Positions 7,320 through 17,921 are shown, counted from the first letter of the stretch. The stretch is DNA of 64,000 nucleotides from Rhodospirillales bacterium (GCA_016185145.1 JACPOB010000045.1:1-64000); one strand, 5' to 3'. Notes: generated from the sequence alone by a model not told the origin. Program-made: numbers and translations.

Positions 7320-7754
7320 ATGGCCACTCTTCAAGCGCCGAAGCTCGCCAAGCTCGCCGAGGCGACCCGCGTCGAGTTCGGGCCGCTCGCCTTCTATCAT
7401 CCGCTGATCGCCGACGGCGACACGCCGGTGCGCACCGGCATCCAGACCTCGGCGCCCGGCTACGTCGCGCCGATGCACTGGCATCCCTATGTCGAGCTGC
7501 TGTTCATCATCGACGGCGAGGCCGAGGTCTGGCTGCAGGGCGAGGAAGACAAGCCCTCGCGGCTGGGGCCAGGCGACTGCGTGGCGCTGCCCGCCGACAT
7601 CCCACACAGCTTCCGGACCGTGGGTGACCAGCCGATGCGGCTGCTCGGCATCCATGCCAATCCCGATCGTGTGGTCACCTATCTCGATCGCAGGAGCGAC
7701 GCCTCGGGCTATCCCGTGCTCGACGAAAGATTGGAACCCACCGGGGGGTGTTGA
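7320..7754 (+). CDS. cupin domain protein
   Basis: This 144-aa single-domain cupin has motif 1 MHWHPYVELLFIIDGEAEV and motif 2 GDCVALPADIPHSFRTVG, with the His/His/Glu and His metal ligands in place. The SD GAAGGG precedes the ATG. Such proteins are small-molecule-binding or isomerase/dioxygenase-like enzymes, and the substrate cannot be inferred. It ends 24 bp before the GTG start of the second cyclase gene, so the two are likely co-transcribed. Confidence 0.8.
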   Translation: MATLQAPKLAKLAEATRVEFGPLAFYHPLIADGDTPVRTGIQTSAPGYVAPMHWHPYVELLFIIDGEAEVWLQGEEDKPSRLGPGDCVALPADIPHSFRTVGDQPMRLLGIHANPDRVVTYLDRRSDASGYPVLDERLEPTGGC

Positions 7755-7778
7755 CGTTGCACGGCGAGGGGTTCGCCG

Positions 7779-9569
7779 GTGGCCCACGAACAGCGCAGGC
7801 TTGCTGCTATCGTCTCGATCGATGTGGTTGGCTATTCGCGCCTGATGGGTCGGAACGAAAGCGGCACCCACGCGCTCGTCAAGACACACCTCGCCGAACG
7901 GGTGATGCCCTGTTTCCGCCGGCACGGCGGCCGCCTGGTCAAATCGACCGGTGACGGGGTGCTTGCCGAGTTCGGCAGTGCCGTCGGCGCCCTAAGCGCT
8001 CTCATCGAACTGCAGCAAGAGATGGGCCGGGCCAACCGCGGGCAGCCGGAGGCCGATCGGATCGTCTTTCGCGCCGGCGTCCACCTTGGCGAAGTGATCG
8101 TCGAGCACGACGATATCTACGGAGACGCGGTGAACATTGCGGCGCGTCTCGAGGGCGAGGCCCCGCCGGGCGGCATCCTGGCCTCTCGCGCCGTGCGCGA
8201 GGCGGTAAGCGGTCGGATCAAGGCCGAGCTCCACGCCCTGGGGGAACTCTCCCTCAAGAACATCGAGCGCCCCATCCGGACCTTTCGCGTGGCATGGAAG
8301 GAAGCCGACTGGCCGACCGGGACAGGTGCGCCATCGGACCTGTCGAGCTTGCAGACCGGTCCTTCCCCGCGTTCCGCACTTGACGACACGCCGTCCATCG
8401 CGGTGCTTCCGTTCCGCAATCTGAGCGGCGATCCCGGGCGGCAATACTTCGCCGACGGAGTGGTTGAGGACGTCGTCACCACGCTCTCGCGCATTCCGAA
8501 CCTTGTCGTGATCCCCCGCAATTCCTCCTACTTGTACAAGGACCGTTCGGTCGACGTCCGGCAGGTCGGCAGCGAGCTCGGGGCGAGCTACGTTCTTGAC
8601 GGCAGCGTCCGCATCGCAGGAAGCCGGCTGCGCATCGGCTGCGCGCTGCTCGATGCGGCCAGGGGAAGGCAGATCTGGGCGGAACGCTACGATGGCGCCA
8701 TGGCGGACGTCTTCGATCTGCAGGACAAGATCACGTCGAGCATCGTCGCCACCATCGGGTCCAAGGTGCTGAGCACTGAGATAGCGCGCGCACAGGCGAA
8801 GCCGACGGGCAATTTGAGCGCCTATGATCTTTATCTCCGGGCAATCGCGGGAATCAATGGTCGCACGGAGAGTTCGCTCGGCCAGGCGGTGGAGCTGCTC
8901 GAGCGTGCCGTTGCTGCCGATCGACTGTTCTCGTCCGCCTACGGCTACCTGGCCTGTGCTCATTGGATTCGCCGGGACAACGAATGGGGTCCCTTCGAAG
9001 AGGCGACGGCACGGGGACTTGCCGCGGCGAAGACGGCAATCGAGCTGGGCAAGGACGATCCCATCGCGTTGTACCTGGGAGGTTACGGCATCGCCTTTCT
9101 GGGTGGCCGGTTCCACGACGGCCTGGCGCACATCGAATGCGCCCTGGCGCTCAACCCCAATCAGCTGGGGGCCTGGCGACTGGGCGGCAGGGTATGCTGG
9201 ATGATGGGCGACCACGAAAAGTCCATTCGATACTATGAACGGTGCCTGCAGCTCAGCCCGCAGGACGAATTGGCAATCGAGGCACTATCCGGCATTGGGG
9301 TCCCGCACTTTTTTCTCGGCCACTACGACGAGGCCCTGCACTGGGCAGAACGCACGCTCGGGGTGCAGCCGTCGCACGGTCAGGGCCTTGGGTTGAAGAT
9401 ATTGGCATTGGCGATGGCGGGCTCCCGCCCCGACGAGCTGCGATACGCCGTTCAGCAACTGCCCCAACGTCCGACGGTAGCCTGGGTCATGGAACGGGTG
9501 CCCTTGTCCCGGTCCTGTGATCGCGAACTGATGGAAATGGCTCTGCGCAAGGCAGGGTTTCCGGATTAG
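7779..9569 (+). CDS. class III adenylate cyclase with TolB-like and TPR region
   Basis: This 596-aa protein has its GTG start supported by GAGGGG upstream. Residues 5-180 form a soluble class III cyclase domain with metal Asp15 and Asp59, the adenine-specifying Lys55 and Asp112, and the Asn119/Arg123 pair, so adenylate cyclase activity is expected. Residues about 205-330 match the TolB-N-like segment seen in this family (SIAVLPFRNLSGDPGRQYFADG), and the rest is TPR-like helices (about 345-590). No membrane helix is seen. It differs from the receptor-type cyclase at 1516-3708, which lacks the adenine-specifying residues, and together they flank the secreted-protein array. Confidence 0.88.
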   Translation: MAHEQRRLAAIVSIDVVGYSRLMGRNESGTHALVKTHLAERVMPCFRRHGGRLVKSTGDGVLAEFGSAVGALSALIELQQEMGRANRGQPEADRIVFRAGVHLGEVIVEHDDIYGDAVNIAARLEGEAPPGGILASRAVREAVSGRIKAELHALGELSLKNIERPIRTFRVAWKEADWPTGTGAPSDLSSLQTGPSPRSALDDTPSIAVLPFRNLSGDPGRQYFADGVVEDVVTTLSRIPNLVVIPRNSSYLYKDRSVDVRQVGSELGASYVLDGSVRIAGSRLRIGCALLDAARGRQIWAERYDGAMADVFDLQDKITSSIVATIGSKVLSTEIARAQAKPTGNLSAYDLYLRAIAGINGRTESSLGQAVELLERAVAADRLFSSAYGYLACAHWIRRDNEWGPFEEATARGLAAAKTAIELGKDDPIALYLGGYGIAFLGGRFHDGLAHIECALALNPNQLGAWRLGGRVCWMMGDHEKSIRYYERCLQLSPQDELAIEALSGIGVPHFFLGHYDEALHWAERTLGVQPSHGQGLGLKILALAMAGSRPDELRYAVQQLPQRPTVAWVMERVPLSRSCDRELMEMALRKAGFPD

Positions 9570-9584
9570 GCAGGCGCGCGGGCC

Positions 9585-9602
9585 GGCGCGTATGAACGCG
9601 CC
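9585..9602. terminator. hairpin between convergent genes
   Basis: GGCGCG-TATGAA-CGCGCC forms a perfect 6-bp stem between the cyclase stop (9569) and the methyltransferase stop (9602-9604). There is no T-tract, so a bidirectional terminator role is only inferred from position. Confidence 0.35.
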
Positions 9603-10285
9603 TACGGAGTCCGGACGAACCTGAACAGCACCTTGTCCTGGCTGTAGTAGCGCAGCTGGTCGACGACCTTGGGGAAGTAGGCGCTGCCCACCGTCACCGG
9701 CATGAAGGCGTCGAGGTCGAGCGGCCGCACCGCGACGGTGAAGCCCGCCCCGGCGAAGGCCTTCGAGACGTCCTCCAGCGAATGGTCGTGGATCGGGATC
9801 GACGAGGTCTCGGCGATCAGCTTGCGCCAGCGCGGCCACACCGCGCTGTCGGTGTGGCAGCCCATGGCGGCGACATACGATCCGCCCGGCCGCAGCGCCG
9901 CCTTGATGTCGCGCGCGTGCGCCGCGAGGTCGCTCAGCAGGTAGATCACCTCGTGGCTGAAGGCATAGTCGAAGGTCCGGCCGAGCGAGGCGGCGTTGTC
10001 GGTGACCTTGTACTCGACCGGCCGATGGCCCTTCAGCAGCTCGGCGCGCGCCACCGATTCGCGCGCGATATCGATGCCGACCGCGCCCTTGAAGGGATGG
10101 CGGTCGTACAGCATGCGTAAAAAGCCGCCCTGGTTGCAGCCGTAGTCGAGCACCGTCGAATCGTGCAGGTCGTGCGGCACGGAGACGTTGATCATGCGTC
10201 TCCAGATGGGCGCGTGCGCCGCGCCCATCGCCTCTTCGTCAGCGGGGTTGCGGTTCCAGGTTGCGATCATCGAGGGGTGCTGCAT
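9602..10285 (-). CDS. class I SAM-dependent methyltransferase
   Basis: This 227-aa protein starts at the ATG after AGGAGCGAGCG. It has the Rossmann motif I VLDYGCNQGGFL (about residues 45-56), the acidic residue after strand 2 (GIDIARES), and a motif IV region FDYAFSHEVIYLLSD. The methyl acceptor cannot be deduced. The gene start lies inside the 3' end of the upstream MATE gene (47-bp overlap, different frame), indicating translational coupling. Confidence 0.8.
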   Translation of the reverse strand: MQHPSMIATWNRNPADEEAMGAAHAPIWRRMINVSVPHDLHDSTVLDYGCNQGGFLRMLYDRHPFKGAVGIDIARESVARAELLKGHRPVEYKVTDNAASLGRTFDYAFSHEVIYLLSDLAAHARDIKAALRPGGSYVAAMGCHTDSAVWPRWRKLIAETSSIPIHDHSLEDVSKAFAGAGFTVAVRPLDLDAFMPVTVGSAYFPKVVDQLRYYSQDKVLFRFVRTP

Positions 10286-11654
10286 CGCTCGCTCCTGTCG
10301 TTGCGGCGAATCTAGCACGCTTCGGTCCCCACGGTATGACGAGCAGCGGTCCGGCGATCAGGCTGCCGAAGGCGATCATGCCGACGGCGATGGCGACGAA
10401 CACGCCGGGCAGGCCCCAGCCCAGGATCTCGACGGCGGTCCAGCCGCCGATCGTGGCGATGAAGAGGCGGGCGAGGCCGGCGATGAACGGCGCCTTCATG
10501 CGCCCCGCGCCCTGGCTCGCGAACGACAGCGTCATGCCGAGGCCGAACAGGCAGTAGAAGGGCGCCACGCGCGTGATGTAGGCGACCGTTGCCTCGACCA
10601 CGTGAGCGTCGTTGGTGAAGAGACGCGCCCAGCCTTCGGGCACGAAGGCCAGGATCCAGCCGCAGACGCCGAGCGCGCCGGCCGCCGTCAGGCTGCCGAT
10701 CCAGGCGGCGCGCACGGCGCGCTTCCAGTCGTTGGCGCCGGCCGCGACGCCGACCAGGGTCGTCAGCCCCGAGCCGATGCCGAAGGCCAGCGGCACCAGC
10801 ATGAATTCCAGCCGTACGCCGATGCCGTAGCCGGCCAGCGCCGCGACGCCGAAGCGGCCGACCAGTCCGGTCACCAGCATGGCGGTGAGGTTGGCGGTGA
10901 AGGCCGAGAAGGAGGCGATCAGCCCGACCCGCAGGATGTCCCAGAACAGCCGGCCCTGAAGGCGGACCCCGGCGACGGCCGGCACGAAGCCCAGCTTGCC
11001 GTGCCACAGGGCGCGCGCCTGCAAAGAGGCGGAGACGAAAGAGGTGAACAGCGAGGAGAGCGCCGGCCCCGCCATGCCGAGGCCCGGCCACTCGCCGATG
11101 CCCAGCGCCAGGACGTACGACAGCGGCACCTGGGCGATCGACGACACCAGCATGTAGCGGCCGGGCGTCGCGGCATCGCCGCCGCCGCGCAGCAGCGCCG
11201 ACAGGAAGAAGTTGGCCCAGATGACCAGCGCGCCGGTGAACAGGACATGGGAGTAGGTGAGGGCGTTGGCGAGCGACCGGCCCTCGCCGCCCAGCAGGCG
11301 GTAGAGAGCGGGCAGCACCGTCCAGGCCAGCAGGGTGAACAGCAAGGCCAGCACGGCGCCCAGCACCAGGGCGTGCAGGACGAGCTTGCGCGCATCCTCG
11401 ATGCGCCCGCCGCCCATGGCGCGCGCCATGGCGGCCGCGACGCCGCCGCCCATGCCGCCGGCCGCCATCATGGTCATCATCATCATGAACGGGAAAACCA
11501 GGGCGAAGCCCGCCAGCGCCTCGGTGCCCAGCCGCCCGAAGATGAAGGTCTCGGCGATGGCGACGAAGGTCTGCGCCACCATCACCGCCGTGGTGGGCGC
11601 GGCGAGGTTCCACAGGCTCTTGGCAATCGGCGCCGTCAGAAGCGGATGAGCCAT
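10239..11654 (-). CDS. MATE family efflux transporter
   Basis: This ~471-aa polytopic protein starts at the ATG giving MAHPLLTAPIAKSLW. The features are a MATE-type first helix region (LAAPTTAVMVAQTFVAIAETFIFGRLGTEALAG), a pseudo-twofold repeat of about six helices each, and the length of the NorM/DinF group. It would export cationic or organic compounds in exchange for Na+ or H+. A Met/Gly-rich stretch (FPFMMMMTMMAAGGMGGG) in helix 2 is unusual. It overlaps the methyltransferase gene downstream. Confidence 0.88.
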   Translation of the reverse strand: MAHPLLTAPIAKSLWNLAAPTTAVMVAQTFVAIAETFIFGRLGTEALAGFALVFPFMMMMTMMAAGGMGGGVAAAMARAMGGGRIEDARKLVLHALVLGAVLALLFTLLAWTVLPALYRLLGGEGRSLANALTYSHVLFTGALVIWANFFLSALLRGGGDAATPGRYMLVSSIAQVPLSYVLALGIGEWPGLGMAGPALSSLFTSFVSASLQARALWHGKLGFVPAVAGVRLQGRLFWDILRVGLIASFSAFTANLTAMLVTGLVGRFGVAALAGYGIGVRLEFMLVPLAFGIGSGLTTLVGVAAGANDWKRAVRAAWIGSLTAAGALGVCGWILAFVPEGWARLFTNDAHVVEATVAYITRVAPFYCLFGLGMTLSFASQGAGRMKAPFIAGLARLFIATIGGWTAVEILGWGLPGVFVAIAVGMIAFGSLIAGPLLVIPWGPKRARFAATTGASDAAPLDDRNLEPQPR

Positions 11655-11745
11655 GAGCCTTCCCTGTAAGAGTGCATATACACATTTAGCAGGCTGCAGC
11701 CGACTGTCACCTGACAAAAGCCGTGGGTGGCATTAGGTTTTCGCC

Positions 11746-12051
11746 ATGAGTAACGACCAGCGCCCGCTCGCCAAGCCCACCGTCCAGGTCGAGAACGACC
11801 GTGTCATCGTCACCGAATGGCGCTTTCCGCCGGGCGGCCATACCGGCTGGCACCGCCACAATCACGACTATGTCGTGGTGCCGATCACGACCGGCGAATT
11901 GCACATTTTTGACGGCAAGACGACGGTACCGGCGCCCCTGCGGTCGGGCGTGTCCTATGCCCGCCAGGTCGGCGTCGAGCACGACGTCATCAACCCCAAC
12001 GGGTTCGAGTTCGTCTTCGTCGAGATCGAGCTCAAGACGTCCGCCAACTGA
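11746..12051 (+). CDS. small cupin protein
   Basis: This 101-aa single cupin has motif 1 GGHTGWHRHNHDYVVVPITTGEL, with three histidines, and a second motif around SYARQVGVEHDVIN. It is the size of one-domain cupins that bind a metal and a small ligand. It is divergent from the MATE gene (91 bp between starts) and has no strong SD. Function is unknown. Confidence 0.75.
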   Translation: MSNDQRPLAKPTVQVENDRVIVTEWRFPPGGHTGWHRHNHDYVVVPITTGELHIFDGKTTVPAPLRSGVSYARQVGVEHDVINPNGFEFVFVEIELKTSAN

Positions 12052-12099
12052 TGTCACAGGGCTGACGGGCGCGCGACGCAGCCGCGCAGGGCGGCTGCA

Positions 12100-12128
12100 T
12101 TGACTTAGCGTAGGTCAAGGCTCATATG
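12100..12128 (+). promoter_or_regulatory. candidate sigma70-type promoter for the RNA helicase gene
   Basis: TTGACT is followed after 17 bp by CATATG, about 90 bp before the helicase ATG. The -35 box matches five of six consensus bases and the -10 is weaker. The ~85-nt G/C-rich leader that follows (with CTCCCGGGCCCCTCGG) could fold and regulate helicase expression, but this is inference. Confidence 0.4.
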
Positions 12129-12218
12129 AGGGCCGCCAGTGGTCCGGCCCTACTCCCCAGGGCCTTGTGAGACCGCTCCCGGGCCCCTCGGAATGCGGGG
12201 CTAAGTCACGGAAACTAA

Positions 12219-13742
<1,524 letters not shown>

Positions 13743-13768
13743 AGTGGTCCGCCAACCCGCAGGGGATC

Positions 13769-14008
13769 ATGCAGACCATCTTCGTCATGGTGAAATGCGA
13801 GCTCGGTAAGGCCTACGACGTGGCCGACGATGCTTGCGGCGTCGAGCAGGTGTCGGAGGTCTACTCGACCTCGGGCCAGTACGATCTTCTGATGAAGTGC
13901 TATCTCGACGAGAAGACCGACATCGGCCATTTCGTCACCAGCAAGATCCAGACGCTGGCCGGCGTGAAGGACACGTTTACGCTGATTACGTTCAAGGCTT
14001 TTAGCTAG
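13769..14008 (+). CDS. stand-alone Lrp/AsnC ligand-binding (RAM) domain protein
   Basis: This 79-aa product, with an AGGGG SD just before the ATG, consists only of the alpha/beta RAM fold of Lrp/AsnC regulators (TIFVMVKCELGKAYDVAD ... VSEVYSTSGQYDLLMKCYLD ... LITFKAF). It lacks the N-terminal helix-turn-helix. Such proteins oligomerise and bind amino acids, and may form mixed complexes with full-length Lrp proteins. It is 26 bp after the helicase gene and the last gene before the AT-richer island. Confidence 0.85.
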   Translation: MQTIFVMVKCELGKAYDVADDACGVEQVSEVYSTSGQYDLLMKCYLDEKTDIGHFVTSKIQTLAGVKDTFTLITFKAFS

Positions 14009-14011
14009 GCT

Positions 14012-14607
14012 TCATTCGCTCAAACCAAGCCTTTCGATATTTTCGCGCTCCCAAGATTGAATTCTAGAGGCTGCGTCTTTAGGGCTCGTCCTTAGCTCGG
14101 TCGCGAAGGGAACAACGTAAGCGCGAAACCTGGGAGGCAGGCTTTCGACGGGAATGCTCTCAAGTATCTTGATGCACTCAGGCACATTCCCAACCATGTA
14201 GTGGGTCAAGGCAAGATCAATCCTGAAGTTTACCATCGTATTGCCCGCCATCCAGTTTACGTGCTTCAAGAACTCCCTCGGACCCTTTACTTTGCGTAGA
14301 TAGCTTAAATGTCCGGGAGACATGAAGCTGCAATGCGCTCAGCGGTTTCGCTTAATCGGGATCGGGTCAATTGGATCGGTTCACCGTCCGATATTCTCGT
14401 ACTGTAGTTCAAGATGATAGTATTGGCCGGTCGATGGAGGGGCATGATCACTCGCCAGAGATAGTACATCTCCTTCACGAGGGTTCGTTCAAATACAAAG
14501 CCTCTTAGGATGTGTTCGGTCGGAAGAACAACCAGCACGTCCTTACAAAGCTGCGTACCCTTCAGGTTGCGCTGTATCAGCCGGAATGTCTCGCGTTGGA
14601 TACTCAC
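14012..14607 (-). pseudogene. hypothetical gene split by a probable frameshift (two overlapping frames)
   Basis: Two frames overlap at 14305-14323. The first (14305-14607, GTG start, 100 aa) ends AERIAASCLPDI; the second (14012-14323, 103 aa) begins MSPGHLSYLRKVKG. Inserting one C in the CCC run near 14312 would join them as AASCLPGHLSYLRK and give a continuous protein of about 199 aa. Both halves have coding-like composition and no recognisable domain. The frame lies 19 bp downstream of the 14627-15400 gene and could be part of a toxin-immunity or accessory cassette. Two genuinely overlapping genes remain possible. Confidence 0.45.
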
Positions 14608-14626
14608 CAGAGCACGCTCGACTGGA

Positions 14627-15400
14627 TCAGTTTAGCTTTGTCACTGCCTTTTGAATTCGTTCGATTTGCCTGCAGACGTAATCATAAACGTCCAACATTC
14701 GATCGCTCGGCAACCGGCGGCGTTCTTCCCACTCAGACATAAGCTGTGCGATGAGCTCATGCGCCAGCTCCTTCTCTCCATAGGTGAAGGCGCCGCAGAT
14801 GCCACCCATTAGTGTATGCCATATGTTTCCCAGACTACTATTGCGAAGCACCCAGATCGCTAGACCTTCCAGGCTCTGGACACTGGGCCCTCCAGCGAAA
14901 TTCCATATGCGCTCAATCCTCCTGTTGTATTCCCCGACAACGTGCGCGACTTGTTTGCTCTGGACGTCGGACTCCAATAATGGGGGGCCATGCGTCTCTT
15001 GCCCGTCCATCATCGAGGATATGGCCCATACATCGAAGTCCAAGAAATCGGCTTTCTGATCTGTCAACGAGAATACAGTCGGCACATCGGAATCGGCCGA
15101 ACTATCGAATTCTAATGCAACAGATCGTAAGGCGTTCACTCGTTCGTCATAGAGTTTCATCCGAACTTGCAGCGAGCAGGTCTTGTCATCAGCCTTCATC
15201 GCTCTGACCGACCAACCGGCTGCGACACCGGCGCCGAGCGTATGCACCGACTCAAAAGATAAGCTTTCGCTAGTGATACGGCTGTCGATTACGAAACACT
15301 CCGGGTTGAAGCTGCACCACAGTTTTGTGGCAGCTCGAAGTTTGGAGATGGGTGAATGGGTGATCTTCAAGGCGGAAGGTGCTCCCATTGGCAATCTCAC
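14627..15400 (-). CDS. hypothetical protein of the AT-richer island
   Basis: This frame has up to 257 aa with no recognised family. The first start is GTG at 15400 with ATG five codons in, and neither has a clear SD, so the true start is uncertain. The N-terminal half has a beta-rich pattern (LKITHSPISKLRAATKLWCSF ... FVIDSRITS) and the C-terminal half is helical and acidic (YGEKELAHELIAQLMSEWEERRRLPSDRM). A different frame (15270-15647) overlaps its 5' end and might encode a displaced N-terminus. It follows the candidate toxin gene on the same strand, the position expected for an immunity or accessory gene. Confidence 0.45.
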   Translation of the reverse strand: MRLPMGAPSALKITHSPISKLRAATKLWCSFNPECFVIDSRITSESLSFESVHTLGAGVAAGWSVRAMKADDKTCSLQVRMKLYDERVNALRSVALEFDSSADSDVPTVFSLTDQKADFLDFDVWAISSMMDGQETHGPPLLESDVQSKQVAHVVGEYNRRIERIWNFAGGPSVQSLEGLAIWVLRNSSLGNIWHTLMGGICGAFTYGEKELAHELIAQLMSEWEERRRLPSDRMLDVYDYVCRQIERIQKAVTKLN

Positions 15401-15650
15401 AGCACGGTCGATATGACCGCTTCCTGAGGCAGGACCTCAGGTGCGTACCTTTCCAACCGTTATGTAGTTGTGTCAATTTTAAAGTTAGCAACCCATACGT
15501 GTGATTGCTCTGAAGCGCATCGGCTCTCATCGCTGCTGGCGTTGCCCAAAGGCCGGTGCAGTCCGACAGGGAATAGATGGGCCACTGCAATGAACTCGCA
15601 ATGGAGGCCTCCGTGATACAGTCTTGAAGCTTCCGCTCATCTGGCAACGG

Positions 15651-17102
15651 TTAGGTGGGACGTACTCTTAACCTCAATCGTGGAACTTGGCCTCGACGAG
15701 TTTTTTCGGGAACGGCATCGATCCCCAGCTTGTTCAATTGTCTGATGATCGCGTCCCGATTGCCGCCGCTGACATACACAAATGGAATAATGCCCTTGGA
15801 AGCAAAGGTTTCATACGGGCGAAGTCCGAACTTCTTGGCCGCCTCCTCATTCACTAGGTAGACTTGTCCCGTGCGTACCGCTTCCACCAGTGTCACTAAT
15901 TGCCGCTGGGAGAGCGTAGCATCGCCAGACTTCACCTCGAGGATCAAAATCTCGGATGTCCCGTTAGGGAGGTACATTATGTCTGCTACCATATGGCCAG
16001 GAATGTCTTTGGCGTAGATTCTCCTCTCCTTCACAAATGGCACGTTAGGATCCGCGTCCATGATTTTCGCTGCCTCGGCGTCCCTTGCGGCGTTGCCTTT
16101 GGTTCGGTTGTCGCCGACGCCTGCGGGGTCGAATAAGTCGCCGTAGCCGGGGTCGATGTCCGGACTGTAGACGGAGTGCTCAATCGGCGAGGACCCAATG
16201 AGTGGCCTAGGCTGGACGCCAGCCGCGTCCTTACCGAACGTTGTCGCTGGAAAGTTGACGAGTTGTGTCTGCTGTTCTTGCGGAAACGGTGTTTGTTGCT
16301 GCAGGGCCTGCACGACGGTACGCTGCGGGTCTTCAGCATCGACACCGGTCGCCTGCGTACCCGCTGAGGGGTGGCCAGACGGCTGGGGCCAGGAGTTCCA
16401 TCTCGCTTCCGGCACCGTCGAGGGTGGGGAGTCGGCATGGGCATCGATGTCAGCCAGTCTCGCGGGTGGGACAGAAGGTGCCCATTGTTTGATAGCCGGC
16501 GCTTCGAGCGATGAGCGACCTAGCATTGCCGCAATCTCGGGCGCGTAGGCTCCTGCGGCACCCGCCCCGCGCATGTTCTCGTCAACTGAAGGATACGGCC
16601 TCGTCCAGTTGACTAGCGCCTCATAGGGCACGATCCGCCGGCCGGTTTGCGGGTCAAATGCCGTCGACAACTGCGGCACCGGCATCGCCAACACGTTGCG
16701 AAGCCAATCGGGAAGCTGCGGAGTTGGCGGGTTCGGCTCCTCCACGCCTGGTGGGAGGGCCAGCGTTTGCGCGGTATCGGAAGGCGCTGGCAGAGGCGTT
16801 TCCAGGCGATCGGGCCACGTTGTCTCTGGATGTGGGAGGTCGTTCTCGTTGAGGTTGAAACCCGGGACTTCGGCGCTCAGCCCTACGCGAAAACCGGGAA
16901 CCTCATTCGGCTGTTCAACCATAAGGCCGGTTGGCGGAGCCGATTCAGACAACAAATTGGATTCTGGTGTGGGAAAGTTGACGGGAGGCTGTACTAGGGT
17001 TTGTGACGGCGAGCCGTTTCGATCGATGTCGAAGTCCGGTCTGTCACTCTCTGATCTGTCGCGAAGCCAACGCAGATAGGGGTGAAATAAGTAGTTGAAC
17101 AT
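15651..17102 (-). CDS. proline-rich protein with C-terminal PD-(D/E)XK-like nuclease domain, candidate polymorphic toxin
   Basis: This 483-aa protein starts at the ATG (MFNYLFHPYLRWLRD) after GGAGATGCCGCG; an upstream ATG at 17138 lacks an SD. Residues 40-340 are Pro/Glu/Ser-rich and low in predicted structure, with a tandem EVPGF motif (67-71 and 78-82). The C-terminal ~125 residues form a compact domain: VADIMY (D374), then TSEILILEVKSGDA (E389-x-K391), a pattern of PD-(D/E)XK nucleases, followed by TLSQRQ. Disordered linker plus C-terminal nuclease is the architecture of polymorphic toxins, with immunity genes expected downstream. No secretion signal is evident. Family assignment is inference from the motif. 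Confidence 0.6.
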   Translation of the reverse strand: MFNYLFHPYLRWLRDRSESDRPDFDIDRNGSPSQTLVQPPVNFPTPESNLLSESAPPTGLMVEQPNEVPGFRVGLSAEVPGFNLNENDLPHPETTWPDRLETPLPAPSDTAQTLALPPGVEEPNPPTPQLPDWLRNVLAMPVPQLSTAFDPQTGRRIVPYEALVNWTRPYPSVDENMRGAGAAGAYAPEIAAMLGRSSLEAPAIKQWAPSVPPARLADIDAHADSPPSTVPEARWNSWPQPSGHPSAGTQATGVDAEDPQRTVVQALQQQTPFPQEQQTQLVNFPATTFGKDAAGVQPRPLIGSSPIEHSVYSPDIDPGYGDLFDPAGVGDNRTKGNAARDAEAAKIMDADPNVPFVKERRIYAKDIPGHMVADIMYLPNGTSEILILEVKSGDATLSQRQLVTLVEAVRTGQVYLVNEEAAKKFGLRPYETFASKGIIPFVYVSGGNRDAIIRQLNKLGIDAVPEKTRRGQVPRLRLRVRPT

Positions 17103-17261
17103 CGCGGCATCTCCAAGCTGGCGACACTGCCCCGGCAATGAACCGTTTGATGCGGCGTGTGCCGTTCAGCGGAGAATTCGCGATTGAAAACCTGGATGCC
17201 AAACGTGGAGTTGCCACGTTTCGGGCTCCATGTTTTGAGGCTTGTTTCTACTTAGCTCTGG

Positions 17262-17921
17262 TCACGATCGGTGCGACCGCTCCAGGTTTGCACTCTTCGG
17301 TCGCCCACCTTTGCGATCACGAGCCGTGTTGTTCCAGATGCTGAGGGCTATCTTTCGCGACAGGCCAAAGTGATTCATGGCCGCTCTGAGTAGCACGTCG
17401 CGGCCCGCTCTCTTCTGTTCTGCTCGGAGTGCTTGTCGCGTCTCTTCCATGAAGGCGAGCACCTCGCTGTCGGAAGGACAGTTGGCGACTGTACGCAGTC
17501 GAAAGCCCGGCTTCTTCTCGGCCGCAGGCGCCGGCCAGCACCGCTTGCAATCGTCGGCCCGCACGGAGAGGTTTGACCAGAATGGATTGGTATTGAAGTA
17601 GAGGGTCTTGTTGCCGAGGCATACCTCTCCCCGGTCGTCACGGAGGCGAAGGTCGCTTCGCGTTGCGATCGATCGTGACGGCTCCTTGCCCCATTTGTGG
17701 CCAACAAGAGTAATAAGCTGAGCCCGCCAGGCGTGCAGCAGTTCGTTGGGCGCCGATGTAAAGGACGGGGGAGGTGCGTTCGCCTTTGATGCCGGTCTGA
17801 TCCCTTTCATTTGCTTAACGCCGGCCAGCGTCCGAACGCCATCCGCTCGCAGCAGTTGAGATTCACTGCGCGTCACGATCCAGACAATTGCCTGGGGGAC
17901 CGACCACCATGGTGATGACAA
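17262..17921 (-). CDS. hypothetical protein with C-terminal HTH-like end
   Basis: This frame has about 219 aa when started at TTG 17921. The frame is open much further upstream, but that part is antisense to the amidohydrolase region, and no ATG lies near the first plausible residues (SSPWWSVPQAIVWIVTRSES). The N-terminal PWWSVPQAIVWI motif and the C-terminal ETRQALRAEQKRAGRD...GLSRKIALSIWNNTARDRKGGRPK, resembling a DNA-binding helical end, recall hypothetical proteins of rhizobia, but I cannot name the family. It is AT-richer than its surroundings like the rest of the island. The start is uncertain. Confidence 0.5.
   Translation of the reverse strand: MSSPWWSVPQAIVWIVTRSESQLLRADGVRTLAGVKQMKGIRPASKANAPPPSFTSAPNELLHAWRAQLITLVGHKWGKEPSRSIATRSDLRLRDDRGEVCLGNKTLYFNTNPFWSNLSVRADDCKRCWPAPAAEKKPGFRLRTVANCPSDSEVLAFMEETRQALRAEQKRAGRDVLLRAAMNHFGLSRKIALSIWNNTARDRKGGRPKSANLERSHRS

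Noticed and set aside
10188-11669. Plus-strand frame antisense to the MATE gene
   Set aside because: Gln/Gly/Arg-rich shadow; the transporter has clear membrane helices.
15270-15647. Possible N-terminal part of the immunity-like gene in another frame
   Set aside because: Overlaps the 14627-15400 frame; no SD and no similarity seen. It could be a frameshifted start, noted in that entry.
14012-17921. Prophage or integrative element
   Set aside because: No integrase, tRNA or attachment-site duplication was found at the edges; treated only as a composition-anomalous island.
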